From positions 1 to 64,000 of the forward strand of contig JALUPA010000522.1 of NCBI GenBank assembly GCA_027054335.1: a stretch of DNA of 64,000 nt, written 5' to 3'. Made by a program: the position numbers and the translations under genes. Under the pieces are notes generated by a model. It did no database searches, was not told where the DNA came from, and saw only the letters and a list, made by a program, of their open reading frames with translations. The stretch comes from Ardenticatenaceae bacterium (lineage in GTDB: Bacteria > Chloroflexota > Anaerolineae > Promineifilales > Promineifilaceae). Of this stretch, positions 20,334 through 30,730 are shown in pieces. How positions within the stretch are numbered: the stretch's first letter is position 1; every line of letters starts with the position of its first letter.

Positions 20334-21311
20334 ATGGCAGCAAACGAAACGCAAACTAATTCCTTTTATGAACGCCTGCAGGGCATTCCTCGCCCGGTTA
20401 TGCTGGCTGTTTTGGTGATCCTGGCGTTATTTGCCTGCCTCCTTCTGGCCCTGTTATTTTCCAGGATGAACCAGCCGCGTCCCCTGAAACCACCGCGCCT
20501 TACGACCACGCCCAATGAATTTTACGTGGACGGTCAGCCGGAATTAGTGACGTTTACTGAATTGAACAACAATGCGGCCGCCTACCAAAATAAATTCATC
20601 CGTGTTACCGGCAATTATTTCCCGCAAAGGCTGCCTGATTGCGCCCCTTATCGCGGCCCGATTTTCCGCTCGGTGCTGGTTTCGGATGATTTGCAGTTGG
20701 ATATTTGGGGTGGGGAGACGACGTTGAGTATTGTACCCATCAATACCAAATTGACGGTAGAGGGCATCTGGCGCAAATATGAAGGCTCGGTGGGTTGCGG
20801 TAAAGAACCGCCCCGGCAGACGTTGTGGTATCTGGAGATCACCAATATTGTTGCGCCTAATCCCATTGTAGGGGCGACGCCGGTTACGCCGGAAGGGGTC
20901 GTCTCGGATGATCTGGTTCCGCCGCTGCAAACGAATACGCCGCCGCCGGGGGGCGGCATTCCCACGCCGACTTCTGCTGTGGGGGTGACGCCGATTCCTA
21001 CAGTTACGCTGCCGGGGGGTGGGCCAACGCCCACGACAATTGTGGTGGTGACGGTGACGCCGCCGGCCACGGTGACGGGCACAGTCGTCTCCTTACCTAC
21101 CAACACACCCACACCCGACGGCAGCGGCACACCCACACCGGATGGCACGGCCACAGCTACACCTACGGTGACCGTTACCGGCACGCCGGGCACGCCATCC
21201 CCGTCAGCTACGCCTCAACCGCCGCTGGGCACCTCCACGCCGGGGACGCCCTATCCTGGCCCCGATACACCGGTACCCACGGCGACGCCAACAACGGGCA
21301 GCGGTTATTAG
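20334..21311 (+). CDS. Membrane-anchored protein with Pro/Thr-rich C-terminal tail
   Basis: N-terminal TM, globular domain, then low-complexity (T/P/G) tail ATATPTVTVTGTPGTPSPSATPQPP. Confidence 0.55.
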   Translation: MAANETQTNSFYERLQGIPRPVMLAVLVILALFACLLLALLFSRMNQPRPLKPPRLTTTPNEFYVDGQPELVTFTELNNNAAAYQNKFIRVTGNYFPQRLPDCAPYRGPIFRSVLVSDDLQLDIWGGETTLSIVPINTKLTVEGIWRKYEGSVGCGKEPPRQTLWYLEITNIVAPNPIVGATPVTPEGVVSDDLVPPLQTNTPPPGGGIPTPTSAVGVTPIPTVTLPGGGPTPTTIVVVTVTPPATVTGTVVSLPTNTPTPDGSGTPTPDGTATATPTVTVTGTPGTPSPSATPQPPLGTSTPGTPYPGPDTPVPTATPTTGSGY

Positions 21312-21315
21312 AGAT

Positions 21316-22152
21316 ATGGAAACTGGTTTTGTTTCATCTGTGATTGCGCCAATGGAGGGTGTGGGTGCGGCTTTTTGGCTGATTTTTCGGGGGAATCGCG
21401 TTCTGGTGGAAGGTGACGGCCGTAGCCTTACCCTGCCTTTGCTGGAAGACGTTGCCGCGCTGGGCTTGACGTTTTTGCGCCGGCATTACCTCGGCTATTT
21501 TGCCGGGGATAGGCCGCGCCATTGTTTTGCCGCGGAAGTAGACAAGGAAACGGAGCCGCCGGAAGGGATGAGCTTTCAGGGTATCCGCCGCTTGTTTGGC
21601 CGTTTGCCGGAGGCGCAGCTTTGGCTGGCGGGACGGGCGGTGCAGATCATCGATTGGGATCGAAACCACATTTTTTGCGGCCGCTGCGGGGCGCGGAATG
21701 AGATTCAGGGGTATGAGCGGTCTAAAAAATGCCCGGAGTGCGGCCTGGTAACGTACCCGCGCCTTTCCCCGGCAATTATTGTGCGGGTGACGCGACGGGA
21801 TGCGTCAGGCGAGACCATTTTGCTGGCGCGGGGGCCGCGCCATCGCCCCGGCATGTACAGCGTGCTGGCCGGTTTTGTGGAACCTGGGGAGACGCTGGAG
21901 GATTGTGTGCGCCGGGAAGTGAAGGAAGAAGTGGGTGTGGACGTGACGGACATCACCTATTTTGGCAGCCAGCCCTGGCCGTTTCCCGATTCGCTGATGA
22001 TTGCCTTTACGGCCGTAACCTCCCAAGCCGATCTCACTCTGCAAAAAGAGGAAATTGAAGACGCCGGTTGGTTCACCGCTGCCAATCTGCCGGATATTCC
22101 CCCACCCATGAGTATTTCTCACACGCTCATTATGGATTTCGTGAAAACGTGA
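21316..22152 (+). CDS. nudC: NAD+ diphosphatase (Nudix, NudC-like)
   Basis: CGRCGARNE...CPECG zinc ribbon, Nudix box GFVEPGETLEDCVRREVKEEVGV, SQPWPFPDS motif. Confidence 0.95.
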   Translation: METGFVSSVIAPMEGVGAAFWLIFRGNRVLVEGDGRSLTLPLLEDVAALGLTFLRRHYLGYFAGDRPRHCFAAEVDKETEPPEGMSFQGIRRLFGRLPEAQLWLAGRAVQIIDWDRNHIFCGRCGARNEIQGYERSKKCPECGLVTYPRLSPAIIVRVTRRDASGETILLARGPRHRPGMYSVLAGFVEPGETLEDCVRREVKEEVGVDVTDITYFGSQPWPFPDSLMIAFTAVTSQADLTLQKEEIEDAGWFTAANLPDIPPPMSISHTLIMDFVKT

Positions 22153-22166
22153 CACGCTTTCACGCA

Positions 22167-23768
22167 TCACGTCTCACAATTTCGTTGTTCTTCCCCGGAA
22201 AAAAGACGCACGGGTAACGGCCGTGTGGCTTCGGGCGACCAGCGGAGCAGTTCCGGTACGTCGCTGTGGGGCGCGTTGGCCTGAATCTGTTCCGGTACCA
22301 GGCGTAAAAAGGTGAGATGGGCAGACGGCCGTTCCAGTCGCTCTTCTTCGCTGAAAACGGGAATCCAGGAGCCGGTGTTGACGTACCATTGGCGGTAATC
22401 AGGCGTATCGGCCCCATCCTGCGGGGAGATTTCCCACATTTTGGCGGCGTGGTCGTGCCCGAAGATGAGATACCGTGCGCCGCCCCTATTCGGTTGGCCG
22501 TTCAGCAGATGGGCCACGTGGCAGGCGGCCGTGTACAGGTACGGTTCGGTCAGCAGTTTGTTAAGGGAATGAAACAGGGTCAGGCTGCCGCCGAGCGCGG
22601 CCAGAATCAGGAGCAGAAGAACAATGCCTAATGCGTATTGCCCCGCTCCCACGGCCCGAATGGTGATCAGGAAGATGAGAACGGCCGTAAACAGCAGGGC
22701 GCCGCTGCCTATCATGCGTAGTGTAGTTTGTTTACTTGCTTTTTCCAGCGCCGCTTGACTTTGCAGATGGATTTTTAACAATTTCTGGCGGAATGGTTCG
22801 TCCGGGGCCTGCGCCTGACCCCGGTTCTTCATTTTGTGGCGGGTCTGGTTCCAGGCGGACAGGTAGTCGGGCAGGATATTGGTGAGGATGTTGATGATTT
22901 CAGCCGGGGCATTCTGGAGCAGCCAGAAGATGTAGCGGGAAATAGGCTTGAGATTATCGGCAAAAGGGTGGATGCTTTCTACCCGGTTGAAAAAGTAGCG
23001 CACAAACAGGGAGCCTGACGGCAGTTCAATCAATTCCGGGTTGGCGGGCAGACGGGGGTCGTCAAAATTGGCAAAAGCATTGGCCGGATCATATTGGCAG
23101 CCGTGTTCGACGTAAAAAAGATCGGGTTCGTATAAGTGGAAAGGCGGGAAGTGTACGGCCGTGCGCAGTATGTTGGGGTTCAGTTCGGCCGGCATGTCAT
23201 CATAGACGGGCAGAGGGCATTCCATGTCGTGATGATTGCGCCATTCCCGGTACGCTTCTGTCAGCAGCGTTTTCATGTGGTGTTGTACGGCCGGCCAGTA
23301 CAACTCGATGTCGTGGTTCCCTTTCATGCAGACCAGTTCATTCCCTTCCTGCGCCAAAAACCAGGCCAACGCCTGAAAAAAGAGGGGATGACCGGCAGCA
23401 ATCCGGCTCAATTTCCATACAATTTCCTTGGGTTTGGTACCCAGGCCAAATTTGCATGTATTGGACTGTAAATCCTTATATTGGGATATGCCGGTTATCG
23501 CCAGTAGTTCATCCCCCTCAGCCGGCAAAGAAACGACCTGCAAAAAGTCAAAAATGTCTCCGTTGATAACCAGTTTCCACGGTTTTTGGTAGTAAGCGGG
23601 CGCTGCCGGGTCTCGACTCAAGGCTGCGTGGTAAGCGATAAATTGGGCAAAGGCCCGATCCTCAAAGAAATCTTCATTGCGATGAATCAGCCCGGTCGCG
23701 GGATTACGTCCTTCGCTGAGGTGCAAATCGCTGACAAAAAGGTAATTGAAATTTGTTTGGGTACTCAT
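22167..23768 (-). CDS. Metallophosphoesterase with internal TM hairpin
   Basis: FVSDLHLSEG, INGDIFDFL, MKGNHDIEL, IFGHDH; two TM segments between GNHD and GHDH. Confidence 0.85.
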   Translation of the reverse strand: MSTQTNFNYLFVSDLHLSEGRNPATGLIHRNEDFFEDRAFAQFIAYHAALSRDPAAPAYYQKPWKLVINGDIFDFLQVVSLPAEGDELLAITGISQYKDLQSNTCKFGLGTKPKEIVWKLSRIAAGHPLFFQALAWFLAQEGNELVCMKGNHDIELYWPAVQHHMKTLLTEAYREWRNHHDMECPLPVYDDMPAELNPNILRTAVHFPPFHLYEPDLFYVEHGCQYDPANAFANFDDPRLPANPELIELPSGSLFVRYFFNRVESIHPFADNLKPISRYIFWLLQNAPAEIINILTNILPDYLSAWNQTRHKMKNRGQAQAPDEPFRQKLLKIHLQSQAALEKASKQTTLRMIGSGALLFTAVLIFLITIRAVGAGQYALGIVLLLLILAALGGSLTLFHSLNKLLTEPYLYTAACHVAHLLNGQPNRGGARYLIFGHDHAAKMWEISPQDGADTPDYRQWYVNTGSWIPVFSEEERLERPSAHLTFLRLVPEQIQANAPHSDVPELLRWSPEATRPLPVRLFSGEEQRNCET

Positions 23769-23910
23769 TCCTGTCTCTCCTTAAGGCCGGGGGAATGATT
23801 TGGTTTTTACAATTCTATCGCTGAAGTTGTTGAACACAGTTAATAAACGTAGGGAAAGTATAGCATACCTGTGTATTGGCTGAAAAACTACGTTCAGTTA
23901 CAATTTTTAA

Positions 23911-23942
23911 GACCTGACAGGTTTCTAAAAACCTGTCAGGTC
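23911..23942. repeat. Perfect 14-bp inverted repeat upstream of rfbB
   Basis: GACCTGACAGGTTT-CTAA-AAACCTGTCAGGTC. Confidence 0.95.
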
Positions 23943-23959
23943 TGAACTCAATAAAAGAG

Positions 23960-24991
23960 GTGGATTCTGTGAAAAATATACTGGTGACCGGCGGGGCCGG
24001 CTTTATTGGCTCCAATTTTGTGATTTATCTGCTCGATAAATATGACGATTACAATATCGTTGTGTACGACAAATTAACCTACGCGGGCAATCTGGATAAT
24101 CTGCTGGATGTGTCGGATGATCCGCGTTATGCTTTTGTGCGGGGCGATATTTGTGACCCGGTGGCGGTGGAGGAGGTGATTCAGCAGTATGAGATTGATA
24201 CGATTGTCAATTTTGCTGCGGAAACGCACGTGGATCGCTCTATTATGAACCCGGATGCTTTTATCCAGACGGGGGTGTATGGCACGTATGTCTTGTTGGA
24301 AGCAGCGCGCCGTTTGGGCCTGGAGCGGTATCATCAGATTTCTACGGATGAGGTGTATGGGCATATCCCATCCGGCTATTCCAGCGTGGAAACGGACAAG
24401 CTGGACCCGCGCAGCCCGTATGCCGCCAGCAAGGCCAGCGGCGATCTGCTGGTCAATTCCTACTTCATTACCTACGATTTGCCGGTGACGATTACGCGCG
24501 GCTCGAATAACATTGGCCCGTACCAGTACCCGGAAAAGGTGCTGCCGCTGTTTACCACGAATGCCCTGGATGGTTTGCCGCTGCCGGTTTATGGCGACGG
24601 CCGTCAAATGCGCGAGTATCAATATGTGGTTGACCATTGTGAAGCGATTGATTTGGTGCTGCATAAAGGGCAGTTGGGGGAAGCGTATAACATCGGCACC
24701 GGCGTAGAGATGGAAAATTTGGAGATGGTGGAGATTATTCTGGACACGCTGGGCCAACCGCGCGATCTTATTCACCACGTGAAGGATCGGGAGGGGCATG
24801 ACCGGCGTTACAGCCTGAATATTGACAAAATCCGGGGGCTGGGCTGGGAACCGACCCATTCGCCTGCCGAAGCAGTGGCTAAAACGGCACGCTGGTACCG
24901 GGACAATGAATGGTGGTGGCGCAAGATAAAAGAGGGAGACTTTAAGGAATATTATGAGAAACAGTACGGGCACAGGTGGCAGAATGCGTAA
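23960..24991 (+). CDS. rfbB: dTDP-glucose 4,6-dehydratase
   Basis: NILVTGGAGFIGSNFVIYLL, DKLTYAGNLDNL, STDEVYG, SPYAASKASGD; start may be GTG 23969. Confidence 0.9.
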   Translation: MDSVKNILVTGGAGFIGSNFVIYLLDKYDDYNIVVYDKLTYAGNLDNLLDVSDDPRYAFVRGDICDPVAVEEVIQQYEIDTIVNFAAETHVDRSIMNPDAFIQTGVYGTYVLLEAARRLGLERYHQISTDEVYGHIPSGYSSVETDKLDPRSPYAASKASGDLLVNSYFITYDLPVTITRGSNNIGPYQYPEKVLPLFTTNALDGLPLPVYGDGRQMREYQYVVDHCEAIDLVLHKGQLGEAYNIGTGVEMENLEMVEIILDTLGQPRDLIHHVKDREGHDRRYSLNIDKIRGLGWEPTHSPAEAVAKTARWYRDNEWWWRKIKEGDFKEYYEKQYGHRWQNA

Positions 24992-26300
24992 AATTTTAGG
25001 GCTTGCTTTGTTAGTTGGATTGCTGGCTGCTTGTGGCAGCGATCTGGACGTGACGGTGACGCCACCGGTAGTGGAACCGAACACGGCCGTATTCCCTTCA
25101 CCCCTGCCGCCTACAGACATACCCCTGTCTGTACCATCGCCCACAGCAGTCGCAGCGGAAGAACCAACGGCCGTTCCCACCGACATTCCGCCGACGTTGA
25201 CGGCCGTGCCTACTGACACGCCCGATCCGGGCCGACCTGCCGCCAGTATCCAACTGGAACTGGTAGCCGACGGATTTACCAAGCCCGTTTACCTGACTCA
25301 CGCTTACGATGAGCGGCTGTTTGTCGTGGAGCAGGAAGGGATAATTCGCATTATTGCAGATGGGAATGTGTGGGCCGCGCCGTTTCTGGACATCCGGGAT
25401 CGCGTGGGAGCGGACGCCAGCGAGCGGGGTTTGTTGAGCGTGGCTTTTCCTCCGCAGTATGGGGAAAACGGCCGTTTCTTTGTCAATTACACCAACAAGG
25501 ACGGCAATACGGTCGTTTCCCGCTTCCGAGTCAATACAGACGATCCCCATACGGCTGATCCGGCCAGCGAGGCGATTCTTTTCACCATCGGCCAGCCATA
25601 TCCCAATCACAATGGCGGGCAGCTTCAGTTTGGCCCGGACGGCTACTTGTACGTAGGCATGGGAGATGGCGGCTTGGCGGATGACCCGGAGGAAAACGGC
25701 CAGAACAAGGCCACATTGCTCGGTGCTATGCTGCGCATTGACGTGAATGTAGAAGATGTGCCTTACTATGGCATTCCGGCAGACAATCCGTTTGTGAATG
25801 ACGCGGACGGCCGTAACGAAATCTGGGCTATTGGCTTGCGCAATCCGTGGCGTTTCAGCTTTGACCGGCTGGCCGGCGACATGTTTATTGCTGACGTTGG
25901 GCAAAACTTGTGGGAGGAAATCCATATCCAACCGGCGGCCAGCGCCGGCGGTGAAAATTACGGCTGGGACATCATGGAGGGTTTCCATTGCTTCCAGGCG
26001 GATAATTGTGACGAGACCGGTCTGGAACTGCCCATCTTTGAATACGACCACAGTTTTGGCTGCTCCATTACCGGCGGTTACGTCTATCGCGGCGCGGCGT
26101 ATCCGGAGTTGGGCGGCAATTATTTTTTCGGTGATTTTTGCAGCGGCAATATCTGGCGGCTGTTCCCGGAGGGGGATAGCTGGTCTGACGCCATCGTGCT
26201 GGAATCTGGCCTGAATATCTCTAGCTTTGGCGAGGATGCAAACGGGGAGGTATATGTGCTGGATTATGGCGGTGGGGCAGTTTACCGGATACGGCCGTAG
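24984..26300 (+). CDS. Glucose/sorbosone dehydrogenase-like (PQQ-type beta-propeller) lipoprotein
   Basis: Lipobox LLAAC; DGFTKPVYLTHAYDERLFVVEQEGIIRII, NHNGGQLQFGPDGYLYVGMGDGG, GLRNPWRFSFD. Confidence 0.9.
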   Translation: MRKILGLALLVGLLAACGSDLDVTVTPPVVEPNTAVFPSPLPPTDIPLSVPSPTAVAAEEPTAVPTDIPPTLTAVPTDTPDPGRPAASIQLELVADGFTKPVYLTHAYDERLFVVEQEGIIRIIADGNVWAAPFLDIRDRVGADASERGLLSVAFPPQYGENGRFFVNYTNKDGNTVVSRFRVNTDDPHTADPASEAILFTIGQPYPNHNGGQLQFGPDGYLYVGMGDGGLADDPEENGQNKATLLGAMLRIDVNVEDVPYYGIPADNPFVNDADGRNEIWAIGLRNPWRFSFDRLAGDMFIADVGQNLWEEIHIQPAASAGGENYGWDIMEGFHCFQADNCDETGLELPIFEYDHSFGCSITGGYVYRGAAYPELGGNYFFGDFCSGNIWRLFPEGDSWSDAIVLESGLNISSFGEDANGEVYVLDYGGGAVYRIRP

Positions 26301-26490
26301 GGCCGGTAATCGGTGAAGGCTGATTTTTTCGCAGATGAATGGATCGTGGATTTTTGTGTGTCTGTGATTTGTGCATCCGCGATATTTTTTGGAGAGAAGT
26401 CCATGCCCGCCATCGCCAATATCTCCCAGCCAGTGGGGGTTGCAATGGTTGGAGACGTTTTCATAAAACCGGCACTTTCTACCGAGTTAA

Positions 26491-27285
26491 TTATTCGGGA
26501 AATTGGCTGCTCCACATATACCCCTTGTAACGCACCGTCTTGATATACTGCGGCCGTGAAGGGTTTGGCTCAATTTTGCGCCGCAGCTTGTGAATGTGCC
26601 ACTTGATAATTTCACGCGCTTCATGTTCTTCACTGTCATAACCTAAACCGTGATTAACTAACTTGCGGGGAGAGATAGGATTCGGTTCGTGTTTTACCAA
26701 CGTACACAAAATATTATATTCTGCTGTGGTTAAGTCTAATATTTCTTCACCAAAGGTAATGACTTGATGGTGACTATCTATTACCAGTTGTCCGGAACGA
26801 ATAAACCGGTCTGGCACCGCCGGTGGACTGTGGGAAAGATCACTGTCATTCAAATCATTGAGTATGTGGCGTAAAGAATCTATTTGGGCGATAAGCTGCT
26901 GGCGCTGTAATTCCTTGCGCCGCTTCTCCAGGCTTTCCTGCACCCGCTGCCGGATCGTTTTCGGGTCGGCAGGTTTGAATAAATAGTCGAAAGCGCCTAA
27001 TCTAAGCGCTTCCACCGAGCTGTCTAATGAGCCGTGCGCTGTCAAGATAATAACCATCATATCAGGGTCTTGTGCACGGGCAGCATTGAAAACATCCATA
27101 CCGCCGATAGGTTCCATGTGGAGATCGAGCAGAATGAGATCATAATGGTTTTGTGTGATCTTCTGAATAGCTTCGCCGCCATGAACGGCCGTTTCCAAAA
27201 TATACCCTTCATTTCGTAATGTCCGTTCCAGAATAAAACGGATGCTTTCTTCGTCGTCAACGATTAAGATGCGTGGTGGGTTCAT
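26491..27285 (-). CDS. Response regulator with OmpR-like winged-helix C-terminus
   Basis: ILIVDDEESIRFILERTLRNEGY...LILLDLHMEPIGGMD...FKPADPKT; wHTH LTTAEYNILCTLVKHEPNPISPRKLV...IKWHIHKLRRKIEP. Confidence 0.9.
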   Translation of the reverse strand: MNPPRILIVDDEESIRFILERTLRNEGYILETAVHGGEAIQKITQNHYDLILLDLHMEPIGGMDVFNAARAQDPDMMVIILTAHGSLDSSVEALRLGAFDYLFKPADPKTIRQRVQESLEKRRKELQRQQLIAQIDSLRHILNDLNDSDLSHSPPAVPDRFIRSGQLVIDSHHQVITFGEEILDLTTAEYNILCTLVKHEPNPISPRKLVNHGLGYDSEEHEAREIIKWHIHKLRRKIEPNPSRPQYIKTVRYKGYMWSSQFPE

Positions 27286-29573
27286 GATGCCGGTAATTCG
27301 ATACGGAAGATCGTTTGATCATCCAGGTCTGACAAATGCAGCGTTCCGCCATAGGCGGTAATAATATCCTGGCTAAAGGAAAGGCCAAAGCCGGTCTCCT
27401 TCGGCGTCTCACCGTACAGAAGTTGTTGTAATCCGGCCAGAGGTAACAGGGAAACGGCCGTGACAAATTCTATGCACACTCTTTCAGGGCGCAACTCGTC
27501 CGAAACAGGCGTGGCCGATATATGTAACACGCCGCCCCCTTTTTTGCCAATCGCTTCAGAAAAATTAAGTATAATGTTTAAGAAAACGAGGTGCAATTGA
27601 TTGCTGACAACCATAACAGAGGGCAAATCTACGGCGAAATCTGTTTGTACCTGCACATTTTGTCTATTCATCTCCTTGCGTGAAACAGCAATAACTTCTT
27701 GTAATATATAGCGCACGTTGACCATTTCTAATGAGTCGCTCTGGGGTCGGAAAATTTGCCGCATTCGACTGACTAATTGCGTAACCCGATCAGCCTGTTC
27801 TGCACTTAAGTTAATATAGTCTTGCAGCGCTTTCGGATCATCCAGTTCCTCCAACGCTAAAACCATCGCCCCTTTGATAGCTTGCAAGGGGTTGTTAATC
27901 TCATGTGCCAGACTGGCTGTTAACCGGCCAACAGTTGCCAGTCGTTCAGATTGAATTGCTTGTTGATGGAAGCGTTCTCGTTCCTCCATCAGTTTAACGG
28001 TTGTTGTGTAAAGGTGAGCATTGCCAATAGCGACCGCAATCATATCACTGGCAGTAGACAGCAGCATCAAATCGCCTTGATTGAAATCGTCGCCAATTTT
28101 ATTGATCAAACTAAGCGAACCAATGGATACTCCACCATAAATCATGGGAATAGCCATTATGTTATTGATAACAATCTGCAATTGGTTATCTAATGTATGT
28201 TCATATTGGGGGTCATTTTGGGGATTGTTGGACATAACGGCTTGGCCATTGGCCACCGACCAACCGACTAAACATTGACAAAAAGGTATGGTTATATTGG
28301 AGGTATCCAGGTCTGAAAGACCGTGCGAGGCAACTAAGGTTAAAGCCTTTTGGGAATCATCTACCAACCACAATAAGCCAATTTCTACGTGGCAAAGACG
28401 GGTTGCCCAGCCTAATGTACGATTAAACGTGGTTTGCAAATCAAGTCCGGCGGTAACTTGCTGGCTCATTTTGTACAAAACACGCTGCTGTTCAGCGTAA
28501 TCGCGTAATTCTTTGACTAATTGGGCATTTGCAATGGTAGAGCTCAACAGCCCGGCAATGCTCTCAAGTAACATCACATCCTGATTGGTAAAGGGGGTAT
28601 GATGGGTATGATAAACGACCATCACGCCAATCGTTTCTCGATGATACAGGGGGACGGCTAACAGAAAACGGCCGTTTTCCACGTAAGCAGCATCATATTT
28701 TGCCGAAAACTGGGATAGTTTTGCAGACAACTCGACGTGCAGCACCTCCCGGTAAGAAGCAGTCCAGCCAATTAAGCCGGCGCCAACAGGAACAGGCGGG
28801 CGAACGGGTGCTGAAAAGTCGGACGGCAACACAGAGACCAACGTCAATTGATCATTATCTGTCTCCTTAAGCCATATCTCCCCACCTGCAGCATGTAACA
28901 GGCTCACGACATGTTCCAATGTCAGCGAAAGAATATTTTCCAGATCAGACTGTTCCGCCAACATTTTGGCAACCAGTACCATAAAGGCCGTCTGTGTGGT
29001 ATAGGGTTGCGATTCTTCGTGGTTTTCACGGACAGAGATCGTTGGCAATGATGGCCTCACCTGCTGTTGAACATGGTGCAGCAATTCACCTCTCACCGGC
29101 GCAGGAGCCGGCAGGGTATCAGATAAGTTTTCCAGCAAAGTTTGGGATGAAAGAGGTCCTTCTGGGACATGGGTGAGAGATTCCAGCAAAAAATCAGGAT
29201 GGTAAATTGTTGGTCTGATGTAAGGCGTTAATCTGGCCTGAAACTCTTGGATGGAAAATGGGTGCAGTAAATAGTCGTCAGCCCCTGCTTTTAATACGTC
29301 CTGACGGGCAGCGGGATCATCTAAAATGGCGAGAATGGGGATGTTGGCGCTCAATAAAGCGTGGGTTCGCAATTCGTGGCAAGTTTGGGCGATTGGCCGC
29401 GCGGGTGCTTCAAAAAAGATAACGGCCGTTTGCCATGCTGACAAACTGTCTATCACGGCAAAAGCATCCGGTACGGAAGAGACAAAAAAAGATGTCACCT
29501 TGTCAGGTAAATATGATTGAAGTGGTGGAAAATGGGCTGCGTTGCTGCTTACAAGAAAAGTAATAAACTTCAT
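27282..29573 (-). CDS. GAF-domain sensor histidine kinase
   Basis: Receiver-like N-term, GAF segments, HisKA SLAHEINNPLQAIKGAM, partial HATPase; 4-nt overlap with the response regulator. Confidence 0.85.
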   Translation of the reverse strand: MKFITFLVSSNAAHFPPLQSYLPDKVTSFFVSSVPDAFAVIDSLSAWQTAVIFFEAPARPIAQTCHELRTHALLSANIPILAILDDPAARQDVLKAGADDYLLHPFSIQEFQARLTPYIRPTIYHPDFLLESLTHVPEGPLSSQTLLENLSDTLPAPAPVRGELLHHVQQQVRPSLPTISVRENHEESQPYTTQTAFMVLVAKMLAEQSDLENILSLTLEHVVSLLHAAGGEIWLKETDNDQLTLVSVLPSDFSAPVRPPVPVGAGLIGWTASYREVLHVELSAKLSQFSAKYDAAYVENGRFLLAVPLYHRETIGVMVVYHTHHTPFTNQDVMLLESIAGLLSSTIANAQLVKELRDYAEQQRVLYKMSQQVTAGLDLQTTFNRTLGWATRLCHVEIGLLWLVDDSQKALTLVASHGLSDLDTSNITIPFCQCLVGWSVANGQAVMSNNPQNDPQYEHTLDNQLQIVINNIMAIPMIYGGVSIGSLSLINKIGDDFNQGDLMLLSTASDMIAVAIGNAHLYTTTVKLMEERERFHQQAIQSERLATVGRLTASLAHEINNPLQAIKGAMVLALEELDDPKALQDYINLSAEQADRVTQLVSRMRQIFRPQSDSLEMVNVRYILQEVIAVSRKEMNRQNVQVQTDFAVDLPSVMVVSNQLHLVFLNIILNFSEAIGKKGGGVLHISATPVSDELRPERVCIEFVTAVSLLPLAGLQQLLYGETPKETGFGLSFSQDIITAYGGTLHLSDLDDQTIFRIELPAS

Positions 29574-29674
29574 ATGTTCCTAGCGTCAGTTAGTGATGTT
29601 CCTGCAGGATTAACAGAGTAATTAGACCGTAAAATACAAGATTTTCAAAATACACATATAGGCGCTCTGTCTGT

Positions 29675-30637
29675 CTATACAGCCGTCACATTAAACATGT
29701 CAGGCACAACAAGCAGTTCGTCGTCTAAACCGGCGCACCCCAAAATCATCTCATCTGCCAGATAAACGGGTTGGGGTAAGAGCTTATGCGCCAGGGGCAG
29801 GCGCACCACTTGTACGGCCGGGTTTACCAAAAAACCAACTAATTCATCCAGCCCTGCCGTGCGCACAATCATCAAGCGGGTACGGGCAAACTGCTTGTCA
29901 TTGGTAGGCGCACCCAATCGTTGGCCCAGATCAATCAAGGGTACCGGGCGCTGGCGCCAAAGGACCAATCCTTGCACAAAATCGGCCGCTCCCGGTACAG
30001 GGATTATGGGCAGGGGTTCTAACAGTTCCAGCGCCTGGGTGATGCTCAAGGCAAAGGATAACGCTTCGTCACCGGCAATTGGCTGGGGCAGCTTAAACAC
30101 CACCATCTGACCATGCTGTCCATTTTGCGTTTTCGCACTTTGACGATTTTGTACCCGGCTGTCCGCTGCCGGCCACTCGCTGCTGACCGTGGGTAAACTG
30201 GCGGCCGGCAATCCTGCTATTTCGGGATGCAGACAATCGGGCGATAATAGCAGCAGCAAATCAGCACCATGCCGGATCACGCGATCAAAGTAAGGATTAG
30301 CGGGGTTCAGGGCCATGGCGGGAAGGAGATGTATTTCGTGGGCAACGGCCGTTTCTACCGGCGCCACCCGTTCCACCAACAATCCCCAGGGTCGGGTGGG
30401 ATCATTTAGCACGATGACCCGCTGTGATTCGGTGGGGGCAACGGCCGTTACCCCCAACCGATCCGCCAATGACCAAACTGCAACTCGCTGACCAGCCACT
30501 TCCAGCCAGCCAACCTGTCCCGCTTCCCCGACCTCTCGCTGCAAACGATCCACACGCTGAATCGTGCGCACCCGCGTCATATCCAGCGCATATACCTGCC
30601 CTCCGGCCCAACAACGAATAAAACGTAGAAATTTCAT
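29675..30637 (-). CDS. Double CheW-like domain protein
   Basis: Two CheW-like halves (RFIRCWAGGQVYALDMTRVRTIQRVDRL...; PVPGAADFVQGLVLWRQRPVPLIDLGQRLG). Confidence 0.75.
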   Translation of the reverse strand: MKFLRFIRCWAGGQVYALDMTRVRTIQRVDRLQREVGEAGQVGWLEVAGQRVAVWSLADRLGVTAVAPTESQRVIVLNDPTRPWGLLVERVAPVETAVAHEIHLLPAMALNPANPYFDRVIRHGADLLLLLSPDCLHPEIAGLPAASLPTVSSEWPAADSRVQNRQSAKTQNGQHGQMVVFKLPQPIAGDEALSFALSITQALELLEPLPIIPVPGAADFVQGLVLWRQRPVPLIDLGQRLGAPTNDKQFARTRLMIVRTAGLDELVGFLVNPAVQVVRLPLAHKLLPQPVYLADEMILGCAGLDDELLVVPDMFNVTAV

Positions 30638-30652
30638 AATTTAGTCCTTTGC

Positions 30653-30730
30653 TAGTCGAATAGTCTGGCAGTCCTGTAGTCTGGTAGTCTTTTAGTCTGA
30701 CTACTCGACTACTCGACTATCAGACTACCC
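30653..30730. repeat. Octamer-period GTAGTC/GACTAC palindromic array
   Basis: TAGTCGAA-TAGTCTGG-CAGTCCTG-TAGTCTGG-TAGTCTTT-TAGTCTGA-CTACTCGACTACTCGACTATCAGACTACCC. Confidence 0.95.

Noticed and set aside
24074-25282. 402-aa minus-strand ORF
   Set aside because: Antisense to rfbB and the sorbosone-dehydrogenase-like gene; no recognisable domain.
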